Assembly: GCA_964519405.1 (NCBI GenBank)
Contig: CAZFLA010000175.1
Coordinates: forward strand, 1 to 6,868
Direction: 5' to 3'
Origin: G963677485 sp964519405
Lineage (GTDB): Bacteria; Armatimonadota; HRBIN16
Length of the DNA stretch: 6,868 nucleotides
Positions within the stretch are counted from its first letter, which is position 1; the number at the start of each line of letters is the position of its first letter. Below the pieces are notes generated by a model. That model saw only the letters and a program-made list of their open reading frames with translations, had not been told where the DNA came from and made no database searches. Positions 1 to 5,495 of this stretch are shown piece after piece. Position numbers and translations under genes: made by a program.

Positions 1-113
1 GCGTGCCCGCCTTCGCCGTGACCTTGGCTGGCAGCGCGATCCGCTTGCCGTCCAGCGTGAAGGCTTTCTCACCCGCCTTGGCGCTGAGCTTGTGGCCCTT
101 GGCAAGTGCCTGC
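1..113 (-). repeat. Family A 3' cassette, copy 1 (partial)
   Basis: This encodes LQALAKG through AKAGT of the shared C-terminal domain. By hand count it differs from each of the copies at 1198-1310 and 2371-2483 at 13-14 of 113 positions (about 88% identity), without gaps. Similarity stops abruptly at ~113. The other end of the cassette lies off the window. Confidence 0.9.
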
Positions 114-1012
114 AGCCAACCGATGGGTACATCGGTGTGTTTACCTGTGCGAATGATTGTCCCATCTAGCAATATTCGGAATCCAATCTGTTTGCCGAAT
201 ATCGCTTTACTACCAACGCCTCCACCTAGCCACTCCTCGCGATCATCAAACACACTGCCATCCACAGCATTCACGTAGACATAAAAGCCATCGCTGTCCT
301 CGTTGTAACTAGCCGTGGTAAGGAATCGCCATACGGGCTGCCAGTAACCAAGGTTGTCTTGAACCATGGTTAAGTCATTTGTATCTAGCAGAGTTGGGAA
401 GTCTATGACCACTGGTTGTTGGTAAAGGTTAGATACATAGCTTGTACACATCGCCCTAGATTGCGTAATCGTTGTTGGTATGCTTCCTGTATACAATGGG
501 CCATTGTAGTTGAAAACAACAACTTCAGACACAACACCATCATCACGCAGCATGATTTTGACGCGATTATGCCAATCAACAACTCCGTTTGGTAGTTTTG
601 GTGCGAATATCGCCGGGGATTCGGTAGGTTGAAGTGTCGCGGCCTTTTGGGGTGACAAGTGGCTTTGCAGGTATACCCATGCTAGTTGTCGGTAGTTGGT
701 TCTGTTTTGAGCCATGAATCGTTCACCATGGAAACTCGAGTAAAACACAACTTCATGCGAGTTAATAGAAACATTGAAATATACCTGGTGGGTGTCTTCG
801 ATGTGTGCATATTTCCTGTATGAAGGCATTGTAACCCCATTGTCGTCGATGAGGCACGGGCCATCGGTGACTTCTCTGACGAGTGTGACTTCATATGTTT
901 GGTCACCCACCCAGTTGCGAATGGCCTGAAGATCCAGAGGGTCGACCTGTGCATTAACCGACTTAGCAATGACACATAGCGCCATTAAAGATACCAGCAA
1001 ACACCTATTCAT
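1..1012 (-). CDS. Secreted PepSY-like protein with copper-amine-oxidase-N-like C-terminus, 3' end cut by window edge
   Basis: 337 codons are visible from ATG at 1012; the frame stays open to the left edge, so the C-terminus is missing. Residues 1-21 form a signal peptide (short basic N-end, hydrophobic core, SVNA before Gln22). A helix around 25-36 (AIRNWVG) matches the same position in the two upstream paralogues. Residues 245-257 (VYVNAVDGSVFDD) resemble the strand-turn-strand end of PepSY domains. From residue 299 (LQALAKGHKLSAKAGEKAF) the protein becomes almost identical to its neighbours' copper-amine-oxidase-N-like domain and is cut inside it. AAGGA at 1023-1027 lies 10 bp before the ATG. 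An in-frame ATG at 1039 is possible but has a poorer ribosome site and lengthens the signal peptide. It lies 54 bp after the preceding gene, probably in the same transcript. The role is unknown; an exported envelope or surface protein is inferred. The gene is certain, the domain names less so. Confidence 0.88.
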   Translation of the reverse strand, partial: MNRCLLVSLMALCVIAKSVNAQVDPLDLQAIRNWVGDQTYEVTLVREVTDGPCLIDDNGVTMPSYRKYAHIEDTHQVYFNVSINSHEVVFYSSFHGERFMAQNRTNYRQLAWVYLQSHLSPQKAATLQPTESPAIFAPKLPNGVVDWHNRVKIMLRDDGVVSEVVVFNYNGPLYTGSIPTTITQSRAMCTSYVSNLYQQPVVIDFPTLLDTNDLTMVQDNLGYWQPVWRFLTTASYNEDSDGFYVYVNAVDGSVFDDREEWLGGGVGSKAIFGKQIGFRILLDGTIIRTGKHTDVPIGWLQALAKGHKLSAKAGEKAFTLDGKRIALPAKVTAKAGT

Positions 1013-1066
1013 CCTATGCCAATCCTTGATACTCGTCATCACAGTCTTGCTTCACCATATCTTCAA

Positions 1067-2185
1067 CTATTTGGGTGATGCTGCCGTCTTCGTTTTTGCT
1101 GTAGCCTTGGCTGTGGTGATATCCAGCCTGTTGAGCTTGGCGTCGTAGCTGCATTTGATGCCGGGCAGGCTCTTCAGCGCCTGCCAGGGCAGGTAGAGCG
1201 TGCCTGCTTTCGCTGCCACCTTGGCTGGCAGAGCGATCCGCTTACCGTCCAGTGTGAAGGCCTTCTCGCCCGCCTTCGCGCTGAGTTTGCGGCCCTTGGC
1301 AAGTGCCTGAAGTGACTTCAAGGATATCAGCGAGTTTGGGTAGCCTGTGATGGTCTTTTTGTCATATGTAACAACAAGAAGGTTGCTTTTTCGTGGTCTC
1401 CAATTGGTTAAGGAACCAATCTTGCTGGCATCATCATATACTTCACCGGTTAAAGCATTCACGGTGATAATAGGTTCCGAACTCATTCCTGAATCCGAAA
1501 CGAGTTTACAGAATATGACGTAGTAAACCGTCGGATTGTAGTTTTCATACCCGTAATACGGGAGATTTGATTGCTGCGGCCAAGTAAGCTCGACAGTCGC
1601 ACCGGAATACATAGTGGATGCCCAGTTACCGGCGATTTGCATCGCTTGAGCAGAGGTTACAGGTATGTTGCCAGTATAATCAGGTAACTCGCAGTCGTAG
1701 ATATCAGCGGAATTAACTTGTCCTTGAAGATTTACTGTAATGCAGATGCCTGTAGTTAAGTGCCTAATCCCATTTGTCTGTCTATATGTCCATAAATGCG
1801 GTGTTAACCGAACCATCTTGGCGAGGAATGCTGACGGCAAATGCGATGGTGCCCATGCATTAAACGCAGCCTCTAGTACTTGCGGATCATCGTTGTTGTC
1901 GTTGGCGTCAAATCCTGATGACCAATCTATTATGTTATGTGACTGTCGATCGATATGGATAACATCAGTCGAATTTCGCATCGAAAATACAGGTCGCATC
2001 GTACCGCAACTGCACTGATAGGAGTCTTCTTGGCTAAAGGTAGGCTGCCAGTTAGGTTTACCCAACCACTGCCTAATAATTGTCGTGGCTTGATCAATTG
2101 TCAATAACTGCGCATGGCAGCATGTTGTGATGCTAACCATGGCGAAGACAATGAACATTAATGTATGGGTAGTCTTTTTATGCAT
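1067..2185 (-). CDS. Secreted PepSY-like protein with copper-amine-oxidase-N-like C-terminal domain
   Basis: 372 residues, complete, ending in TAG. Residues 1-25 are a signal peptide (HKKTTH basic end, hydrophobic core, CCHA then Gln). A helix at 29-42 (TIDQATTIIRQWLG) is followed by strand-rich sequence. A second helix at 176-190 (VTSAQAMQIAGNWAS) and ITVNALTGEVYDD at 240-252 together look like a PepSY module. Residues ~268-357 match the copper-amine-oxidase-N (stalk-type) pattern: TLDGKRIALP, then TLYLPWQALKSLPG, then CSYDAKLNRLDITT. The last ~15 residues are a Lys/Ala/Thr-rich tail. AAAGGAG at 2194-2200 sits 8 bp before the ATG. It lies 33 bp after the upstream paralogue and 54 bp before the next one. 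Residues before ~293 are barely alignable to the paralogues, whereas those after are nearly identical. Cysteines occur at 22-23, 58 and 60 (CSC). PepSY domains are often linked to peptidase inhibition or envelope roles, but no function can be claimed here. Confidence 0.93.
   Translation of the reverse strand: MHKKTTHTLMFIVFAMVSITTCCHAQLLTIDQATTIIRQWLGKPNWQPTFSQEDSYQCSCGTMRPVFSMRNSTDVIHIDRQSHNIIDWSSGFDANDNNDDPQVLEAAFNAWAPSHLPSAFLAKMVRLTPHLWTYRQTNGIRHLTTGICITVNLQGQVNSADIYDCELPDYTGNIPVTSAQAMQIAGNWASTMYSGATVELTWPQQSNLPYYGYENYNPTVYYVIFCKLVSDSGMSSEPIITVNALTGEVYDDASKIGSLTNWRPRKSNLLVVTYDKKTITGYPNSLISLKSLQALAKGRKLSAKAGEKAFTLDGKRIALPAKVAAKAGTLYLPWQALKSLPGIKCSYDAKLNRLDITTAKATAKTKTAASPK
1095..1310 (-). 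repeat. Family A 3' cassette, copy 2
   Basis: It aligns without gaps to 2268-2483 at a constant offset of 1173 bp. Over 1109-1310 about 26 of 202 positions differ (about 87% identity). It covers LQALAKG to LDITTA of the encoded domain. Sequence on the 5' side of the gene loses detectable DNA similarity immediately. Confidence 0.92.
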
Positions 2186-2193
2186 TGTCAGTT

Positions 2194-2200
2194 CTCCTTT
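2194..2200 (-). promoter_or_regulatory. Ribosome binding site of the gene starting at 2185
   Basis: AAAGGAG lies 8 bp before the ATG, inside the 33 bp gap after the preceding gene's TAG. It supports independent translation start within a shared transcript. Confidence 0.75.
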
Positions 2201-2218
2201 GCCTATCAGACCGTTCTG

Positions 2219-3442
2219 CTATTTGGCTGGCTTCATCATTGCACTGACTTTCGCCTTAGCCGCAGGCTCTGCTGCAGCCTGGGCTGTGGTGATATCCAGT
2301 CGGTTGAGCTTGGCATCGTAGCTGCACTTTACGTCGGGCAGGCTCTTCAGCGACTGCCAGGGCAGGTAGAGCGTGCCCGCTTTCGCCGTGATCTTGGATG
2401 GCAGCGCCACCCGCTTGCCGTCCAGTGTGAAGGCCTTCTCACCCGCCATCGCGCTGAGCTTGTGGCCCTTGGCGAGGGCTTGGAGGCATGGCAAGGGCAC
2501 CACGCGTGTTATGGTTTTGATACCGGCTGCTTTAGTCTTACCGGCCTTACTAGATGAGTGAGATTTTGTTTCGCTGGCACTGTAGAACACGGAAACATCC
2601 GAGTAGATGATCGCACCCGTCATGGCATTCACGAACACGTGATATATACCGAAATCAATCGCCCCATGAGTCGAGTTCTCATCAAGCCACGATGCATTGA
2701 CCGCAGGATCTGCCGAAATGATGTAGTCGAGTTCATAGACGGCCTCGGGATTTCCTTGTGCATTAAGCCGCCAGATTATCCCGGAGATATCTGCGACATC
2801 ATAGTAAGGCCTGGTGTTCAAATTACCGTAGATATCAATATAAGCATATGATCCGGCAATTGTTTGTGCAATATTTTGTGCTTGTTGTGATGTCATTGAA
2901 GGTGTAGGTAATGGTAAAGAAAGAGGTTGGCATTTCGTTGTTACCATATCGATAAGCCCCTGTTCGTTTCTCCAAAATGTCATTTTAACAGGATGGCACC
3001 ATGTTCCATCTGCATATCGGAGATACCAACTCTCTGCGTCAGGATTATTTAACTTTTGCTGCATTTGAGCACGAGGTAACTGTGGGAACTTACTCCATAT
3101 AGTTTCCGCGTTGAGTGCATCACCTGGATAGACATCCAGATCACTGGTTACCATAATGCTTTCAATGGCCCCGTTATCAGCATTAACCCTATATTCATAT
3201 GCCCCAGACGCTAGCCTGTATGCTGATGCTCGATTGGACCAAAAATCGAGAAAACTATCTGTGGGTTCGAATAATGTGGGACCAGTTGTATCGGAATCCG
3301 CATATGTAACCACAGCATTCTGGTTGCCTATGAAGTCGCGCACGGCTTGAAAGGCTTGTGATTCGGAAATGACAGCGTGAGCCTGAAGGCTGCACGCGAG
3401 CGAAGCCGCAACGATCGAAACGAGCGCAATCGGTGATTTCAT
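2219..3442 (-). CDS. Secreted PepSY-like protein with copper-amine-oxidase-N-like C-terminal domain
   Basis: 407 residues from ATG at 3442, ending in TAG. A second ATG at 3448 is in frame, but AGGAG at 3451-3455 lies only 2 bp from it and an ideal 8 bp from 3442, so 3442 is chosen. Residues 1-23 are a signal peptide ending QAHA. A first PepSY-like half has a helix at 26-39 (ESQAFQAVRDFIGN) and YEYRVNADNGAIESIMV at 82-98. A second has a helix at 183-197 (MTSQQAQNIAQTIAG) and HVFVNAMTGAIIYSD at 268-282. A Ser/Lys-rich linker (about 288-306) leads to the copper-amine-oxidase-N-like domain (~308-386: FTLDGKRVALP, LYLPWQSLKSLPD, CSYDAKLNRLDITT) and an Ala/Lys-rich tail. It is the first intact gene of the family A trio and shows the two-module layout most clearly. 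Upstream is the 364 bp gap with a broken relative. Function is unknown; export is well supported, the fold assignment moderately. Confidence 0.93.
   Translation of the reverse strand: MKSPIALVSIVAASLACSLQAHAVISESQAFQAVRDFIGNQNAVVTYADSDTTGPTLFEPTDSFLDFWSNRASAYRLASGAYEYRVNADNGAIESIMVTSDLDVYPGDALNAETIWSKFPQLPRAQMQQKLNNPDAESWYLRYADGTWCHPVKMTFWRNEQGLIDMVTTKCQPLSLPLPTPSMTSQQAQNIAQTIAGSYAYIDIYGNLNTRPYYDVADISGIIWRLNAQGNPEAVYELDYIISADPAVNASWLDENSTHGAIDFGIYHVFVNAMTGAIIYSDVSVFYSASETKSHSSSKAGKTKAAGIKTITRVVPLPCLQALAKGHKLSAMAGEKAFTLDGKRVALPSKITAKAGTLYLPWQSLKSLPDVKCSYDAKLNRLDITTAQAAAEPAAKAKVSAMMKPAK
2268..2483 (-). repeat. Family A 3' cassette, copy 3
   Basis: Same cassette as at 1095-1310 and 1-113, spaced 1173 bp from copy 2. 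The segment 2282-2370 is about 91% identical to 1109-1197, and the segment 2371-2483 about 84% identical to 1198-1310. A decayed fourth copy with internal deletions lies at 3525-3567. Confidence 0.92.
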
Positions 3443-3450
3443 CAACATTA

Positions 3451-3455
3451 CTCCT
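3451..3455 (-). promoter_or_regulatory. Ribosome binding site deciding the start at 3442
   Basis: AGGAG is 2 bp from the ATG at 3448 and 8 bp from the ATG at 3442. Only the latter spacing is normal, so the protein most likely begins MKSPIAL. Confidence 0.75.
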
Positions 3456-3478
3456 AATCACAGTCAAAAAACATGCTG

Positions 3479-3571
3479 TCAAGATGGGTTCTTCAGTAGT
3501 TTTCGCTTACGGCTTCGCTGCAGCCGGTTGAGCTTAGCATTTCGCGTGGTGGCTGACTGCCACGGCATAGT
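3479..3571 (-). pseudogene. Degenerate 3' fragment of a fourth family A gene
   Basis: On the minus strand this stretch encodes PWQS and then, 6 residues later, AKLNRL in the same frame, before a stop at 3479-3481. The intact genes have PWQSLKSLP...YDAKLNRLDITT, so about 7 codons have been lost between the two motifs. At DNA level 3525-3540 matches 2301-2316 at 15 of 16 bases, and 3555-3567 matches 2352-2364 at 12 of 13, in the same order and orientation. A TAA at 3575-3577 closes the frame upstream. The fragment's stop lies 36 bp before the next gene's start, much like the 33 bp between the two intact family A genes downstream. It therefore sits where the 3' end of a fourth tandem copy would be. 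A short expressed peptide (29 residues from ATG at 3568) cannot be excluded but has no clear ribosome site. Confidence 0.6.
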
Positions 3572-3679
3572 CGTTTACAGGCCGCATTGTCATGAGTATA
3601 CCAGAGGTAGTTAAGAAAATGGTATGGTTTTGCATAATGTCAATACAAATCCCGGAAATCTGTTCAGGTTCGATAAGCA

Positions 3680-3735
3680 CATAGGCCGTATAACGGCATT
3701 ATGATGACATTAACGATACACATATTCGGCCTATG
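3680..3735. repeat. Spaced 9 bp inverted repeat in the intergenic gap
   Basis: CATAGGCCG at 3680-3688 is the perfect reverse complement of CGGCCTATG at 3727-3735, with a 38 bp loop. No T-run follows on either strand, so a terminator is unlikely; it could be a weak RNA hairpin or chance. Confidence 0.3.
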
Positions 3736-3762
3736 CAGCTGAGTGAAATCCGTCGGCATCAC

Positions 3763-3777
3763 CCATATGGCATATGG
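3763..3777. promoter_or_regulatory. Compact dyad, possible operator
   Basis: CCATATG and CATATGG form a perfect 7 bp inverted repeat around one central base; the same bases also form a tandem CATATGG repeat (3764-3777). It lies 36 bp past the end of the family B operon and ~320 bp before the family A start. A regulator site is possible, but a single short dyad is weak evidence. Confidence 0.25.
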
Positions 3778-3812
3778 TATACGCAGGGTGTTCTGGCCAA
3801 CACAACGGATGG

Positions 3813-5465
3813 TTAGCGCGATGGGGGCGTGCCGGTGTCGATCCCTTTATCATGCAGAGCGTTGATGAAGTCCGTCATTTGCTGCTTGTCGACATCCTGC
3901 TCCTCAGGTGTTCTGACGGCGTTTGACGCCTGTGAATCCTTAAACATCATATAGCGCGTGCGTGGCTCACAGTTGTCCAGTGATTCCAACAGTCCCTTCA
4001 AAGCATGTGCTCTGGCTGTTGGCTCCATCTTGGCAAGTGATGTGTATAGCCGATTGCTCATTGCCTTCATGGCGTCGATGGTCATGCCGCTGTCGGCGAT
4101 CCCGCTGGGATCAGCGGTGACATCCAGCAGGCTGCTGCCGTCGGCTGAAGCCCAGTTTGGTTTGGCGTTATACACAATGTATAGCGGTAATGGCGAAAAT
4201 GGCGGGTTCATGCTGGATAGCGAGGCTTCGAAGTTGGATGGCACATCAACGGATTTCGCAAAGCAGCTCATTTTGCCGCTCCTTGCGTTCAGGTTGATAA
4301 GACCTGTGGCCTCCATCAAAGCCATGGTGCGCGCCATCGCAGCCAGGCGGTAGGGTTTGGGCTGGTTTGTTTTCGACCGTAGGTACACTTTGCGCCAGGA
4401 GATATTGGGGTAGGGCTTTAGAGCGAGTGTGAGCGCCTGTTCGACCGTGTTGGCGTTGGGATCCAGCTTGATACGGTCAAATAGCGACGGATCGACGATG
4501 ATATTGGCATGGAATTTGTTGGCACATTCCGCCAACACAGCCGCGATAGGCTGACCACGCAGCTCCGATCTGGCCAGCAAGTCGGCATTGGCTTGATCGA
4601 GTGTGCCCGCGGTGGTATATGTGATGGGCTTCATGCCGTCTTGAAGCATCAATTCTATGTTTTCTTCCCCATGGCGCATGGCAGCCTGCTTCGCGGCTTC
4701 TGATGAGTTGTCCATCAGCTTCCAGGCATCTACCATCCAGTTGGCCATCTCAACCGGATTCACCGAGCCCGATATCTCGCCGATGCTGCGCAGCGCTTTG
4801 CCCCGTTCGGCTTCAGGCATACGCGCAATGGCTTCACAGATCGATTTGTTGATGCTGAAGGCACTTTGTTCGTTAAGTGTGTTTTCGTTGATGAGATTAG
4901 GGTTAGCTGCCAAGTCCTTAAGGTTCAATCCGCCGCCGGATGCCCATGTGGGCACCGCGCTGAACACCACATAGACAAGTTTCTTGCTGAAGGCCGGCTG
5001 CATGTCAGCTAGTTTGGATTCGAGATCTTTAGGCGCAGGGATCTCCTTCACGAAGCTGCTGATTTTGGCATTCATCTGATCTTGCACGATCATATCCACC
5101 GCTTCATCGGCGTTCATGGTGCGCATCATCGCAGCTAAACGCGCCGCTTGAGGCAGCTTCATTTCCTCGCGCAGGTAGAGTTTACGCCACACGATGTTTT
5201 TATACGGCGCGAGTGCCGAGTCTAGTCCAGCTTCGAATGAGGCGGTTGGCGATTCGATCTTGACTGCTGCCTTAAGGCTCGGCTCCATCACCAGTTGCTG
5301 GCCGTGTGCCTTGGCCCAATCGGCAAGCACATCGCCGATGGGCTTGCCGTCAGCAGGGGGCGCGACGCTCACCGTCTGCTGTGCTGCAGGTGCTTGCAGA
5401 GGTGCTTGAGCATAGCAGATAGAAGTGCACACGATCATAAAGAACACGGCGCAGCTAGTTTTCAT
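3813..5465 (-). CDS. Secreted protein with two STN/secretin-N0-like repeat units
   Basis: 550 residues from ATG at 5465. A GTG at 5474 would lengthen it by three residues, but it overlaps the GGAGG at 5474-5478 that is ideally spaced (8 bp) for 5465. Residues 1-19 are a signal peptide (CYA before Gln20), followed by an Ala/Pro/Gln-rich linker to ~39. The rest is an internal duplication. Unit A starts GKPIGDVLADWAKAHG (40) and runs through YKNIVWRKLYLR, RLAAMMRTMN and SSFVKEIPAP to VYVVFSAVPTWAS (164-176). Unit B starts GQPIAAVLAECANKFH (304) and repeats each block: YPNISWRKVYLR, RLAAMARTM, CFAKSVDVP, LYIVYNAKPNWAS. The opening ~60 residues of each unit resemble the STN/secretin-N0 domain (short helix, VDPSL strand, VEQAL helix), which in known proteins mediates contacts in the envelope. 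No membrane segment or catalytic motif is seen. It lies 30 bp after its paralogue, so the two are probably co-transcribed. The gene is certain; STN likeness is by pattern only. Confidence 0.92.
   Translation of the reverse strand: MKTSCAVFFMIVCTSICYAQAPLQAPAAQQTVSVAPPADGKPIGDVLADWAKAHGQQLVMEPSLKAAVKIESPTASFEAGLDSALAPYKNIVWRKLYLREEMKLPQAARLAAMMRTMNADEAVDMIVQDQMNAKISSFVKEIPAPKDLESKLADMQPAFSKKLVYVVFSAVPTWASGGGLNLKDLAANPNLINENTLNEQSAFSINKSICEAIARMPEAERGKALRSIGEISGSVNPVEMANWMVDAWKLMDNSSEAAKQAAMRHGEENIELMLQDGMKPITYTTAGTLDQANADLLARSELRGQPIAAVLAECANKFHANIIVDPSLFDRIKLDPNANTVEQALTLALKPYPNISWRKVYLRSKTNQPKPYRLAAMARTMALMEATGLINLNARSGKMSCFAKSVDVPSNFEASLSSMNPPFSPLPLYIVYNAKPNWASADGSSLLDVTADPSGIADSGMTIDAMKAMSNRLYTSLAKMEPTARAHALKGLLESLDNCEPRTRYMMFKDSQASNAVRTPEEQDVDKQQMTDFINALHDKGIDTGTPPSR
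4867..5131 (-). repeat. Family B unit A block, copy in downstream gene
   Basis: It aligns without gaps to 6604-6868 at a constant offset of 1737 bp, with about 29 differences in 265 positions (about 89% identity). The stretch 5077-5131 is identical to 6814-6868. It encodes MMRTMNADEAVDM through LINENTLNEQ. Similarity may continue beyond the right edge. Confidence 0.9.
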
Positions 5466-5473
5466 TCCAGACA

Positions 5474-5478
5474 CCTCC
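5474..5478 (-). promoter_or_regulatory. Ribosome binding site deciding the start at 5465
   Basis: GGAGG overlaps a possible GTG start at 5474 and lies 8 bp before the ATG at 5465. The ATG is therefore the likely start, giving MKTSCAV and a standard signal peptide. Confidence 0.8.
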
Positions 5479-5495
5479 GAATTATCCCGCGCAAG

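Larger units (their letters stand above)
3449..3812. other. 364 bp intergenic gap between the two gene families
   Basis: It holds the decayed family A fragment (3479-3571), the ribosome site of the next gene (3451-3455), a spaced inverted repeat (3680-3735) and a compact dyad (3763-3777). No intact gene is seen on either strand, and no stem followed by a T-run that would make a clear terminator. A TTGACA reads leftwards at 3643-3638 but lacks a good partner at -10. A promoter for the family A genes is expected here if they are transcribed separately. Confidence 0.7.

Noticed and set aside
682..975. Minus-strand open frame of 97 codons.
   Set aside because: It overlaps the gene at 1-1012 in another frame, has no signal peptide or recognisable motif, and the overlapping frame continues into the shared C-terminal domain.
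1..3442. Reading the family A genes as copper amine oxidases.
   Set aside because: Only the small N-domain-like (stalk-type) pattern is present. There is no catalytic domain, topaquinone site or copper-binding histidine set; the domain name comes from the family in which it was first described.
3255..3482. Minus-strand open frame of 75 codons across the start of the gene at 3442.
   Set aside because: It is out of frame with a well-supported signal peptide and ribosome site, and shows no similarity to either family.
3638..3643. Leftward TTGACA as a promoter -35 box for the family A genes.
   Set aside because: At 16-18 bp spacing the bases are CATTTT, ATTTTC or TTTTCT, poor -10 matches. One perfect hexamer in a 364 bp gap is not enough.
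3788..3803. GTGTT/AACAC hairpin just after the family B stop as a terminator.
   Set aside because: The stem is only 5 bp and no T-run follows on the minus strand.
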